DNA of 64,000 nucleotides, from positions 97,053-161,052 of the forward strand of contig CALEUQ010000001.1 in the NCBI GenBank assembly GCA_937920495.1. The letters run 5' to 3'. A program made the translations under genes and the position numbers. Each line of letters starts with the position of its first letter. Position 1 is the stretch's first letter. The notes below the pieces were generated by a model. The model saw only the letters and a list, made by a program, of their open reading frames with translations, made no database searches and was not told the origin of the DNA. Below, piece by piece: positions 1-8,253 of the stretch. This DNA comes from an uncultured bacterium (GTDB lineage: Bacteria; Spirochaetota; UBA4802; UB4802).

Positions 1-175
1 TAACCAAAATCTTTCCGAGAAGCGTGCACAGACTGTAGCTTCAATTCTGAAAGATAAATTAGGGCATGATAAAGTATCCTACCGTGGGATGGGAAAAAGC
101 AAACCTATTGATGACAATGCAACAGCTGCAGGAAGGCAAAAAAACCGAAGAGTGGAGATAATTATTAAAATGTAG
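1..175 (+). CDS. OmpA-family protein, C-terminal end (partial)
   Basis: Only the last 57 codons are inside the window, ending in TAG at 173-175. The visible protein has the end of the OmpA peptidoglycan-binding domain: an N-x-x-L-S-x-x-R-A motif (LSEKRAQTVASIL) followed by GRQKNRRVEI, which is the classic signature that contacts diaminopimelate in the cell wall. OmpA-family proteins tether the outer membrane or a motor to peptidoglycan. The N-terminal part that would tell a porin, lipoprotein or MotB-like protein apart lies outside the window. It converges on the next gene with a one-base gap. Confidence 0.9.
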   Translation, partial: NQNLSEKRAQTVASILKDKLGHDKVSYRGMGKSKPIDDNATAAGRQKNRRVEIIIKM

Positions 176-176
176 A

Positions 177-920
177 TTATTGCAGAATTCTTTGTGTCCT
201 TCGGGTAAACCGTTTTGCTTCTGATTTAAACGCCTGTGTAAGCTCTACAAGCTCATCAAATCTCTTGATAATAAATAGTGATTTTAGTAAAATCTTAATC
301 TTTGCATCGTCATTAATTTCGTGTATCTGTTTATTGGATGCGATAAACGTTTCATCACAAAAGTTAAAAGTTTTTTCAATAAGCTGTCCTACCGGTTCAG
401 AAATTTTTGCAAAGGGCATTCCTGTTTTAAGATGTACATTTTTTAATATGAGTGCAATAAGGGTTTTGATATTCCTTTGCTTTGTGGCCTGTATATCCTG
501 CTGCATTTTTTCAAATGCTTTCAGTATCATCTGATTTCTTTCTTTAATTGATCTTATAATTTCGCCTTTAATATCCGGTGGCATTTTGGAGAACGATGGG
601 CTGTGATGCGGGAATGCATATTTAAGGTACGCAGGCTGCAGCATGATGCGTGCACACAGGGTATCATTAAGATTTTCTCCTTCTACAAGAAGTGCAATAT
701 CATCCGGCGTAAGTTTTAAAAGGCCTTTTTGCTTTATCACTTCAGGAACAGGTAATTGGTATATGAAACCAGCAATGGCTTTGTTTTCGGATGTTTCTGA
801 AGCAAAAAAATAATCGCACAGAAGCCTTAAGAAACCTTTTGCCGGATCTCGTGAGTCAGGGTCTTCCTCAATGTCGATAATTGCATCAATTAGGTTTTGG
901 TATGTATTCTGTGTTTCCAT
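177..920 (-). CDS. Unrecognised 247-residue soluble protein
   Basis: This is an open frame of 247 codons with an ATG start at 918-920 and no clear Shine-Dalgarno sequence. The product has no signal peptide or membrane segment. It begins with an acidic, probably helical stretch, has a long charged helix in the middle (around residues 120-150), and ends in a strongly basic tail (SEAKRFTRRTQRILQ). I do not recognise a family. It stands alone: its 3' end abuts the OmpA-family gene on the other strand, and about 150 bases of AT-rich sequence separate it from tsaD. The length and the ordinary composition favour a real gene. Confidence 0.75.
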   Translation of the reverse strand: METQNTYQNLIDAIIDIEEDPDSRDPAKGFLRLLCDYFFASETSENKAIAGFIYQLPVPEVIKQKGLLKLTPDDIALLVEGENLNDTLCARIMLQPAYLKYAFPHHSPSFSKMPPDIKGEIIRSIKERNQMILKAFEKMQQDIQATKQRNIKTLIALILKNVHLKTGMPFAKISEPVGQLIEKTFNFCDETFIASNKQIHEINDDAKIKILLKSLFIIKRFDELVELTQAFKSEAKRFTRRTQRILQ

Positions 921-1070
921 ATTTGGTGGCTAGCCGTTAGGTATTCCTTACTATATTTTTGTGACAATTGCACAAAACATAAAGCTGTGTGTTGAAACAT
1001 GATAGTATCATATTATCGTTTAACAAAGTAGAATACTACAATGATATCATGAAAAAAGCAATTATTTTTT

Positions 1071-2066
1071 TTAAGGCCGTGCTTTCACATCTGTTGATAG
1101 AGGGCTATACATACCTTTTCTGTAATACTGATAACCTATACCTGCTACCATAGCTCCATTGTCAGTGCACAGTATGGGTGATGGAAAAAATATTGCATGG
1201 TGATCCTTTTTTTTCTCAATGATTAATTCACGCAAACGTTTATTGCTGGCAACACCACCGGCAATGACCAGCGTGTGAATTTTGAGCCGTTTGGATGCAT
1301 CAAAAAGTCTGCGTACCAGTATTTCTAAAGCCCGCTCCTGAAAACTGTATGCAATCTGGCTTACATCAGCATCAGGATGATCATGGATGTAGTTGATCAC
1401 TGCAGTCTTAAGACCACTGTATGAAAATGAATATGTGTCATTGCTATCGGCAAGTATTTTTGGAAATAAGGTTTTTTTTACTGTTGCCTGGCTTGCAAGC
1501 TTTTCTATAATTGGACCCCCTGGATATCCTAATGATAAAAATTTTGCCACCTTATCAAATGCTTCGCCAACTGCATCGTCAGTTGTACTTCCCAGGAGTT
1601 CAAAATTTCCATAATCGTGCACACAATACAGTGCCGTATTCCCACCTGAAACCAGTAAACCTATAAACGGAAATTCAATGCCGTGTCCTTCTAAAAATGG
1701 TGCATACAGATGAGCTTCTAAATGATGGACTGCAATAAGTGGTATGGATAGGGTATAGCTTAGTGCCTTTGCTGACTGCAACGCAACCAGTAATGATCCA
1801 ACAAGCCCGGGTCTGTAGGTTGCAGCAACATATGAAAGATCGTTAAATGTGATCGATGCCTGTGTAATGCAATAATCAATCAAATCATTAATGGCCTCTA
1901 AATGGGCACGCGATGCAATCTCAGGAACTACGCCATAGTATTCCTTATGAAGATGAATCTGGCTGAAGATGGCATGAGACAGTATTGTTTTTCCATCAGC
2001 AACTATCGCTACTGCTGTCTCATCACATGAACTTTCCAGTCCTATGCCTAACACTTTATTGCTCAT
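1071..2066 (-). CDS. tsaD: tRNA N6-adenosine threonylcarbamoyltransferase TsaD
   Basis: The 331-residue protein transfers threonylcarbamoyl from threonylcarbamoyl-AMP to A37 of ANN-decoding tRNAs, together with TsaB and TsaE. The Kae1/ASKHA fold is plain: the N-terminal GIGLESSCDETA motif, the iron-binding HHLEAH motif (residues 114-119), LLVSGGNTALY, and the C-terminal IAGGVASNKRLR and CTDNGAMVAG motifs. Length is normal for the family. Its start overlaps the end of ctpA by 11 bases, so the two are probably translationally coupled. It is distinct from the Kae1-like domain of HypF encoded elsewhere in the window. Confidence 0.98.
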   Translation of the reverse strand: MSNKVLGIGLESSCDETAVAIVADGKTILSHAIFSQIHLHKEYYGVVPEIASRAHLEAINDLIDYCITQASITFNDLSYVAATYRPGLVGSLLVALQSAKALSYTLSIPLIAVHHLEAHLYAPFLEGHGIEFPFIGLLVSGGNTALYCVHDYGNFELLGSTTDDAVGEAFDKVAKFLSLGYPGGPIIEKLASQATVKKTLFPKILADSNDTYSFSYSGLKTAVINYIHDHPDADVSQIAYSFQERALEILVRRLFDASKRLKIHTLVIAGGVASNKRLRELIIEKKKDHHAIFFPSPILCTDNGAMVAGIGYQYYRKGMYSPLSTDVKARP

Positions 2067-3423
2067 TAATTACTTTTAATGCCTCTGTGAGCTGATTATC
2101 AAATTCAAGGTCATACAGTGGCCGCCTGGAAAAACGGTAAATTTCTGATTTTAGAATAAAATTTGCTGTTGCATCAGAAAGTTTAATACTATTCTTTTCT
2201 AAAAGTTGTTTAAACTCCTGTTTTACGCTATCATCATATTTTTTATGCGTTTGTAAAAATTTTTCCAGGATCTTTTCTTTAATCAGTATATTTATCTGCT
2301 TTTGTTCTTCTTTGGAGATAGTTATCATGGAAACACTATAATCCGGCTGAATACCTATGCCGTGAATTGAAACACCAGAAGGTGTATAATATTTAGCGAT
2401 AGTGAGTGTAATACCGGTATTTTCATCTAAATTGAAGAATTTTTGAACCGAGCCTTTGCCAAACGTTTTTTCCCCTAATAGTTTGGCGCGCTTGTTATCC
2501 TTTAATGCACCGGATACGATCTCGGAAGCTGAAGCACTTCCCTTATTGACAAGTATAATACATTTGCCGGTGAATAACGGATTTGCTGTTGCACGGTATT
2601 CCTGCAACGTTTCTTTGCCACCTCTTCCTTTTGTTGATACAATCATAGTCCCTTTGGGCAAAAACATATCACTGATGGTAATAGCCTGATCCAATAATCC
2701 TCCGGGATTCCACCGTAAGTCGATGATGCATTTGTTAATATTATTGTTCTGGAAATACTGTAACGCTTTTTTTACTTCGTTTGCAGTGTCTTCGCTGAAG
2801 ACTTTTACTCTAAGATATCCAACGCCAGTGTTATCGATAACTGCGTAATTTACTGTTTGTAGCTTTATTGGTAACCGTTCAAGTTCAACATCAAAGGGTT
2901 CATCAATGCCTTCGCGAATAATAGAAAGTATTACTTTTGTATGCGGTTTGCCACGTATCATGGATACAATGTCGTTAATGTTTTTGTTTTTTATTGGCTT
3001 GCTATCAATTTTATAGATAATATCGCCGGGCTGTATGCCTGCTTTCATTGCAGGTGTGCCTTCAATGGGCGATACAACAACAATATCACCATTTTGCGCA
3101 GAAATTTCAATTCCCACGCCAATAAATTCACCACTGGTTTCTTCTTTTAGCTGGCTGTATTCTTTTTCGTCCAAAAAACGAGAAAACGGATCGTTGAGTG
3201 ATGCAATCATCCCGCGGATAGCGCCATAAAATAGATTCTTTGAGTCGGGTTGTTCAACATACTCATTGCGTATAAGCTGATATACCTGATGGAAAAAATC
3301 CAGATATTTGAATGAAGGTTCCTGCGCTGAAACAGTAAATGCAACATTCACGCCAATAAATATTCCTGCAAAAAACGCAATACATGTAATATGGAATGAT
3401 CGTTTACGTAACCACTGTATCAT
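2056..3423 (-). CDS. ctpA: S41-family C-terminal processing peptidase (CtpA/Prc type)
   Basis: A 455-residue serine protease of the periplasm that trims or degrades proteins from their C-termini. Residues about 12-33 form a hydrophobic signal or anchor segment. A PDZ domain covers roughly 95-180 (GVGIEI, GIQPGDIIYKID) and the S41 catalytic domain follows. The Ser-Lys dyad motifs are both present: the GSASASE motif with the nucleophilic serine (295-301) and K323 in GEKTFGKGSVQ. About 100 residues follow the catalytic core. It is the middle gene of an operon with a small exported protein upstream and tsaD downstream. Confidence 0.95.
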   Translation of the reverse strand: MIQWLRKRSFHITCIAFFAGIFIGVNVAFTVSAQEPSFKYLDFFHQVYQLIRNEYVEQPDSKNLFYGAIRGMIASLNDPFSRFLDEKEYSQLKEETSGEFIGVGIEISAQNGDIVVVSPIEGTPAMKAGIQPGDIIYKIDSKPIKNKNINDIVSMIRGKPHTKVILSIIREGIDEPFDVELERLPIKLQTVNYAVIDNTGVGYLRVKVFSEDTANEVKKALQYFQNNNINKCIIDLRWNPGGLLDQAITISDMFLPKGTMIVSTKGRGGKETLQEYRATANPLFTGKCIILVNKGSASASEIVSGALKDNKRAKLLGEKTFGKGSVQKFFNLDENTGITLTIAKYYTPSGVSIHGIGIQPDYSVSMITISKEEQKQINILIKEKILEKFLQTHKKYDDSVKQEFKQLLEKNSIKLSDATANFILKSEIYRFSRRPLYDLEFDNQLTEALKVINEQ

Positions 3424-3439
3424 ATTGTCCTCACTTAGT

Positions 3440-3715
3440 TTATGGGTTTACATCAAAAAGCTTATATTTATCAGGATGTTTAGTTTTACAATAATTGTAA
3501 AATACCTGCTTGTTTACTTTATAATCCTGCAACACCGTATCCATGATTTCCCGCCGCTGTTTGGATGATTGCTGTTCGTCAAAACTTTCAACAAATTCAC
3601 GTGTAAGATATTCCTGCCATAAAATTGTAAATTCTTCATGGGACAATTTTTCAGCAATACATGCAGTAAAGGATACAAGCATAATACATAATATAAGGGA
3701 AAAATATTTCTTCAT
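3440..3715 (-). CDS. Small exported protein, probable lipoprotein
   Basis: This 91-residue product starts with a lysine-containing n-region and a hydrophobic stretch that ends at a cysteine (MLVSFTAC). That resembles a loose spirochaetal lipobox, so the protein is probably a lipoprotein anchored at Cys19. The mature part is short, charged and helical (EEFTILWQEYLTREF) with one further cysteine. No family is recognised. It lies 16 bases upstream of ctpA on the same strand, so the two are likely co-transcribed, and it could be a substrate or adaptor of the protease. That role is inference only. Confidence 0.7.
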   Translation of the reverse strand: MKKYFSLILCIMLVSFTACIAEKLSHEEFTILWQEYLTREFVESFDEQQSSKQRREIMDTVLQDYKVNKQVFYNYCKTKHPDKYKLFDVNP

Positions 3716-4259
3716 AGTTACAATCCCGGCATATTAAATTAAATTTAAAATAGTTTATAATTGGAAATGTGTAAAATTGTAAAGATTTTTATTAAATAAT
3801 TTAGATAAAAAATTAAAGTACTTTGACCCTTTTATTCCACATACGTGGTTTGTATCCACCCCTTTTAATATAATTTATATATATTATTTTGTACATCTTG
3901 CAAATAGGATGCATAGCGATCATAACTCATAATGTAGATGAACAATTTGCAAAAAAAGTGTTTTTACATATACAATATAATATGATTTGCTATCTTTGTA
4001 AAGGTCTCACATTATTTTTGCCATCGTGCAGTGTGTTTTTATGTGTTATCTTTTCTTTTTATCTCAGATAAAAAAATAAAAATTTTACTTGTACTATCAA
4101 ATACACGCTGGCATATATCTTAGGAATACTATAGCGCACGCTGTAGTATGAGTAATTCATAATAATATTCATATAAGGACTTTATGTATGCACTATTCAG
4201 GTCCACCTGATGATAGTAATTATTGCTGGTCACCATATATAACATAAAGGAGCAATACT
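3716..4259. other. Intergenic region between divergent genes, no gene seen
   Basis: This is 544 bases of AT-rich DNA separating the minus-strand ctpA operon from the plus-strand TauE/SafE gene, so it should contain both promoters. Two inverted repeats are visible: CCAC-ATAC-GTGG at 3837-3848, and a 10-base-armed imperfect palindrome at 4126-4149 (ATACTATAGC, loop GCAC, GCTGTAGTAT) about 110 bases before the permease start. The latter could be an operator or an mRNA hairpin. A 60-codon open frame at 3889-4071 has no ribosome-binding site or recognisable product and is not called. Confidence 0.5.
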
Positions 4260-4997
4260 ATGAGTCAGGATATTGTTATTATAGCAGGACTTTTTATCCT
4301 TGCATTTGTATCGGGTATGCTTGGACTTGGAGTGGCATTTGCTGCTATACCTTTTTTTGGGCTGTTCTATTCTGACCTGATTCACGATGTTCAACCCCTG
4401 AGTTTAATTTTAAATGGGGTTACTGCACTATTTTCTGTTATTGGTTTTGCAAAAAGTGGATTTATAGATTGGAAGAAGGCTATTATTCTTGCAACTATTA
4501 CCACATTATTTGCTCCAATAGGCTCATACTTTGTTCAATATTTAGATCAAAAATATGTATGGTTCATATATTTTGCATCCGTACTATATCTTGCGTATGG
4601 ACTTTTTAAACCAGTAAAGCATACGGCAGCAGTGGAAAATTTTACTGCAGCCGTTTTTTTAGCTATACCTATATCAATACTTTCAGGCTTTTTGGGTGTT
4701 GGACCAGGATTTTTGCTCATGCCTTCATTAATTGTATTGGGATTTGAACCTAAAAAGGCTGCAGGGATAAATGCTTTTGCTGTATGTCCTCCTTCTTTTT
4801 CGGCTTTGATCCCGCACATACCAACAGCACATTGGAATATCCAGATGACTGTTATTCTGGTGATAGTTGGGTCTATTAGTTCATTTTTTGGAGCAAGGCT
4901 TACCAGCAGGTATGTATCAAATGAAAGAATAAAACAGTTATTTGGTATTTTAATAGTTGTTACTACTGTTTATAAGCTTTATACATTATTACGATAA
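4260..4997 (+). CDS. TauE/SafE (TSUP) family permease
   Basis: The 245-residue protein is almost entirely hydrophobic and has about eight membrane segments. It shows the internal duplication of the TSUP family: GMLGLGVAFAAIPFFGL in the first half is mirrored by GFLGVGPGFLLMPSL in the second. Family members export or import small anions such as sulfite, sulfoacetate or thiosulfate; the substrate cannot be told here. An AAAGGAG ribosome-binding site precedes the ATG. It is monocistronic, converging on the Nudix gene with an inverted repeat between them. Confidence 0.9.
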   Translation: MSQDIVIIAGLFILAFVSGMLGLGVAFAAIPFFGLFYSDLIHDVQPLSLILNGVTALFSVIGFAKSGFIDWKKAIILATITTLFAPIGSYFVQYLDQKYVWFIYFASVLYLAYGLFKPVKHTAAVENFTAAVFLAIPISILSGFLGVGPGFLLMPSLIVLGFEPKKAAGINAFAVCPPSFSALIPHIPTAHWNIQMTVILVIVGSISSFFGARLTSRYVSNERIKQLFGILIVVTTVYKLYTLLR

Positions 4998-5017
4998 TTA
5001 TATGTTTCTGGGTTCTT

Positions 5018-5058
5018 ATGCTCTGACCCCACTAAATACTCAGAGCATTACCTTTTTT
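5018..5058 (+). terminator. Probable terminator of the TauE/SafE gene
   Basis: A 9-base inverted repeat (ATGCTCTGA at 5018-5026, TCAGAGCAT at 5040-5048) with a 13-base loop is followed, four bases later, by a run of six T on the plus strand. The right arm overlaps the stop codon of the convergent Nudix gene. The loop is long for an intrinsic terminator, so the call is moderate. Confidence 0.4.
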
Positions 5059-5642
5059 ATAACCTTCCGTGCAAAATCAGTGAGGATGCGTGCAGTCAAA
5101 CCCCATATAGTGTAACCATTGTAATGGTAATAGTAAATAGCGTAGGGTGTGCCCTCATAGGTATAATATTGCACATCATCATATTTTTCTTCCACGAACA
5201 GCGACAGAGGTATCTCAGTATATGATTCAATTTCATCGTGGTTGATGGTGAGCTGGTATGGATACGGAATAGTTCCCACAAACGTGTACACATGGAATCC
5301 ATATATAGAAATAAAATGGTCAAACTCGCCTAACACTGTCACATCCTGAGGGCTAATGCCAACTTCTTCAAATGTTTCGCGAAGCGCTGTATCAAGTGGT
5401 GTTGTATCTTCTTCATCAATTCCTCCACCGGGCAATGAAACTTCTCCTTTATGAGTACTAACATTATTGGTGCGTTTGGTAACAAGCACATAAGGCTGAT
5501 TGTCTTTGAAAAGAATTGGAATAAGTACAGCGGCATCCTTAAGGCTTTTACGTTCTATTTCTCGGGGTGGGCGCTGTTGCAATATCTTTTTTATTCTGTC
5601 ACAAAAAGATACAAATTCATTATAATCACTGAACGTCAGCAT
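5040..5642 (-). CDS. NUDIX hydrolase (CoA pyrophosphatase-like)
   Basis: The Nudix box is intact: LPGGGIDEED, then about six residues, then the REXXEEXG core (RETFEEVGI). It hydrolyses a nucleoside diphosphate linked to another moiety; the overall layout (PPRE near the N-terminus, KRTNNVSTHKGEVSLPGG) resembles CoA/8-oxo-dGTP type Nudix proteins such as NudL/YeaB. I place the start at 5642, giving 200 residues, because GGTGGAG lies 7 bases before this ATG; an upstream in-frame ATG at 5693 would overlap the fumarase gene much further. It overlaps the end of the fumarase beta gene by 17 bases and is the last gene of the hyp-fumarase transcription unit. Confidence 0.9.
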   Translation of the reverse strand: MLTFSDYNEFVSFCDRIKKILQQRPPREIERKSLKDAAVLIPILFKDNQPYVLVTKRTNNVSTHKGEVSLPGGGIDEEDTTPLDTALRETFEEVGISPQDVTVLGEFDHFISIYGFHVYTFVGTIPYPYQLTINHDEIESYTEIPLSLFVEEKYDDVQYYTYEGTPYAIYYYHYNGYTIWGLTARILTDFARKVIKKVML

Positions 5643-6162
5643 AAAGGTCTCCACCATATATATCATTGATAACAATAACAGGAAACTTTTCAACGGTTAA
5701 TTTATATATTGCTTCAGGGCCAAACTCTTCAAATCCTACTATCTGTGCATCTACTACGCATTGGGCAAGATAGGCAGCAGCTCCGCCAAAGGTTGCGCAG
5801 TATACCGCTTTGTGTGTAACCAGAAGTTGTTTTACTGCCTGGCTGCGCCAACCTTTTCCAATGAACATACGGACGCCAAGTGAGAGCATGATATCAGTAT
5901 AGGCATCCATACGGTATGATGTGGTGGGGCCGATAGCTCCGACAGGCAACCCCGGTGGCGTAGGGCTTGGTCCTGCGTAGTAGATTACTGTATTGGTAAA
6001 ATCAATGGGAAGGGGTTTTTGCTGTGCTACCAGTTCAGCGATAGTTTTATGTGCTCTGTCACGGGCAGTGTAGATGGTGCCGGATATAGTTATAAAGTCA
6101 CCTGCTGTAAGATGCTGTAGTATGTCAGTTGAGAGAGGGGTTTGTATATTGATTGTTTTCAT
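5626..6162 (-). CDS. fumB: Class I fumarate hydratase, beta subunit (C-terminal domain)
   Basis: The 178-residue product matches the C-terminal (beta) subunit of two-subunit, [4Fe-4S] class I fumarase/L-tartrate dehydratase. Diagnostic stretches are IYTARDRAHK, IYYAGPSPTPPG, IGPTTSYRMD and GKGWRS. With the alpha subunit it interconverts fumarate and malate. The start at 6162 is chosen because its ATG overlaps the TGA stop of the alpha gene (ATGA coupling), which fits the stoichiometric heterodimer. The same fold serves tartrate dehydratase, so substrate is inferred from the more common activity. Confidence 0.9.
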   Translation of the reverse strand: MKTINIQTPLSTDILQHLTAGDFITISGTIYTARDRAHKTIAELVAQQKPLPIDFTNTVIYYAGPSPTPPGLPVGAIGPTTSYRMDAYTDIMLSLGVRMFIGKGWRSQAVKQLLVTHKAVYCATFGGAAAYLAQCVVDAQIVGFEEFGPEAIYKLTVEKFPVIVINDIYGGDLYADVQ

Positions 6163-6995
6163 ATGACAATAGACCGGTACCGTAAAGAATGACAATTAAG
6201 ATTGAGTGCCACGGGAAGTGTTGCAATATGTGTGGGGGCTTCTTTTATCCTGACGATTCCAACTGTATGTGTGCCACCAAAGCCCAAGGGGCCAATGCCG
6301 GTTTGGTTACACCTTTGTAATATCTCTTCTTCAAGAGCGCGATACTCTTTTTGTGGGTGAGGTTCTTTTTGTAGTACTGCTTTTTTTGCATTGAGCATGG
6401 CAACATCTGCAGTGCCACCTATACCTATACCTAAAAAAAGAGGCGGGCAGGGATTGGGACCAGCCTGTTGTACAGCTGTGACTATATAATCAATAATTTC
6501 TTCAATTTTTGCTGTTGGGGTAAACATCTTTAAAGAAGTCATATTCTCAGAGCCACCACCTTTTAAATATACTGTAATTGTGACAGAGTTGCCTGGAACA
6601 ATATCTGTATGGACGAAAGCCGGTGTATTGGTGCCGGTGTTTTTTCTTTCAAATAATGGATCCTGTACAATAGATGGCCGCAGGTAATATTTTTTATAGG
6701 TGTCAGCAACTGCGTTGTGTATTACATCTATCGGATTGCCATCGATAATGACGCCGGTGCCTATCTGTAAAAAAACTATGACTGCACCGCAATCCTGACA
6801 CAGTGGTATATGTTTTTGGGCAGCGATACGTGTATTTTGTATCAGTATATGGATAGTTTCTTTTGCTAAGGGTTTTTGCTCTGTAGCGTGCATTGTGCAC
6901 AGCGCCTGATATACGTGGTCAGGTAAATTAAAATTGGCCTTTATCACAAGGTCTGCGACAGCAGAATACAGTTCTTGCTGTGAAATGGTGCGCAT
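6159..6995 (-). CDS. fumA: Class I fumarate hydratase, alpha subunit (Fe-S domain)
   Basis: This 278-residue protein is the N-terminal (alpha) half of the two-subunit class I fumarase. It carries the Fe-S cysteines in CQDCGAV, in the PNPCPP motif and in LQRCNQTGIGP, plus the GIGIGGTADVA and GFGGTHTVG loops. The oxygen-labile cluster fits an anaerobe. Its ATG directly follows the hypC stop codon (TAA-ATG), so fumarase is made from the same message as the hydrogenase maturation factors. The L-tartrate dehydratase alternative cannot be excluded from sequence. Confidence 0.92.
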   Translation of the reverse strand: MRTISQQELYSAVADLVIKANFNLPDHVYQALCTMHATEQKPLAKETIHILIQNTRIAAQKHIPLCQDCGAVIVFLQIGTGVIIDGNPIDVIHNAVADTYKKYYLRPSIVQDPLFERKNTGTNTPAFVHTDIVPGNSVTITVYLKGGGSENMTSLKMFTPTAKIEEIIDYIVTAVQQAGPNPCPPLFLGIGIGGTADVAMLNAKKAVLQKEPHPQKEYRALEEEILQRCNQTGIGPLGFGGTHTVGIVRIKEAPTHIATLPVALNLNCHSLRYRSIVI

Positions 6996-7229
6996 TTATT
7001 TCTGTTCTTGGTTAAGAAGTGTTGTGTATTCATCCCATGTTGCTTCTATTTCGCGAGCTGCTTCAGGGTCAAGGATTTCAATGATAAAACCTGCATGAAC
7101 AATAACCTTGTCATTAACTTTTACATCTGGGGTCAGAGCAATATCAACTGCTTTTTCTACGCCCATTGATTCAACGATGGCTTTTGATCCTTCTATCTTT
7201 TTTACTGTCATTGGTATAGCTAAACACAT
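6996..7229 (-). CDS. hypC: Hydrogenase assembly chaperone HypC/HybG
   Basis: The 77-residue protein begins MCLAIPM; the second-residue cysteine is the conserved one that binds the Fe(CN)2CO precursor and the large-subunit precursor. It works with HypD to build the iron centre of [NiFe] hydrogenase. The C-terminal half has the usual HAGFIIEILD motif. An AAGGAG ribosome-binding site sits upstream of the ATG. It lies 25 bases after hypE and abuts the fumarase alpha gene. Confidence 0.97.
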   Translation of the reverse strand: MCLAIPMTVKKIEGSKAIVESMGVEKAVDIALTPDVKVNDKVIVHAGFIIEILDPEAAREIEATWDEYTTLLNQEQK

Positions 7230-7254
7230 GATAATCTCCTTGTAAAATACAGTA

Positions 7255-8253
7255 TTAACATATTCGCGGCAGTTGCTCTTCTATCAATACCGGCAATATC
7301 CTTTTACCGCCAATTTTTGTCTCGATATATGCCTTGCCATGAAATTGATCAGTAATCTGCCCTATTACTGCTGCATCCTTACCTTCAGGATGCTGTTTTA
7401 AAACATGTATAATACCATCTGTATAGCGGCTGTCAACTATCATAACAACCTTTCCTTCATTTGCAATATATAACGGATCAATTCCTAAAATTTCGGCAAC
7501 GCCACGCACTTCATCTTTTATTGGCAGATTTTCTTCTATAAGTGTAGCACCAAAAGATGCGTTTTTCGTAATTTCGTTGAGTACTGAGGCAACACCGCCA
7601 CGGGTTGCATCGCGCATAAATTTTATAGCTTCAGGATAATTACGTATCACATCATGAATTAGATGATTGAGTGCAGCACAATCCGAAGACAGGCCTTTTG
7701 AAAATGTAAGATTATTCCTTAAAGCCATAATGGTGGTGCCGTGGTCGCCAATGGTTCCATTTATGATGATGCTATCGCCGGGATTTATTTGCCTTCGCTG
7801 GGGTGGAGTAGTAAATACTCCTATGCCCGCAGTGTTGATATATATACTGTCGCCCTTGCCTTTTGGCACAACCTTGGTATCCCCGGTTACTATCGCCACA
7901 TTTGCTTTTAGCGCCGCTTCTTTCATGGAAACAAGGATGCGTTTCAGTGTTTCAATTTCAAGCCCCTCTTCAAGTATGAGTGCGCATGATATATACAGAG
8001 GAGTTGCTCCCATGACAGCCAGATCATTCACGGTGCCGTTAATTGCAAGGCTGCCAATGGTGCCTCCTGAAAATTCTATAGGTGTAATGGTATAGCTGTC
8101 GGTTGTAAATGCAATAGCCTGTGTGGGGAGATTCAGGCTTGCAGCATCATCTAACTGTATGGAATCACTGCCAAGAATTGATTGTATAAGATTAGTAATA
8201 AGGTCGTTCATCAGCTTGCCGCCACTACCGTGAGCGGGAACAATTATATCCAT
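7255..8253 (-). CDS. hypE: Carbamoyl dehydratase HypE
   Basis: A 332-residue AIR-synthase-fold (PurM-like) enzyme that dehydrates the carbamoyl group on its own C-terminal cysteine into a thiocyanate, the source of the cyanide ligands in [NiFe] hydrogenase. The N-terminal HGSGGKLMNDLI motif and the family-defining C-terminus PRIC, with the terminal cysteine, are both present. ATP-binding motifs such as DDAASL, TGDTKVVPKG and DATRGG are intact. It begins immediately after the hypD stop codon and is followed by hypC. Confidence 0.98.
   Translation of the reverse strand: MDIIVPAHGSGGKLMNDLITNLIQSILGSDSIQLDDAASLNLPTQAIAFTTDSYTITPIEFSGGTIGSLAINGTVNDLAVMGATPLYISCALILEEGLEIETLKRILVSMKEAALKANVAIVTGDTKVVPKGKGDSIYINTAGIGVFTTPPQRRQINPGDSIIINGTIGDHGTTIMALRNNLTFSKGLSSDCAALNHLIHDVIRNYPEAIKFMRDATRGGVASVLNEITKNASFGATLIEENLPIKDEVRGVAEILGIDPLYIANEGKVVMIVDSRYTDGIIHVLKQHPEGKDAAVIGQITDQFHGKAYIETKIGGKRILPVLIEEQLPRIC

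Noticed and set aside
3889..4071. A 60-codon frame in the gap before the TauE/SafE gene
   Set aside because: No ribosome-binding site and a cysteine/phenylalanine-rich product without family resemblance in AT-rich DNA.
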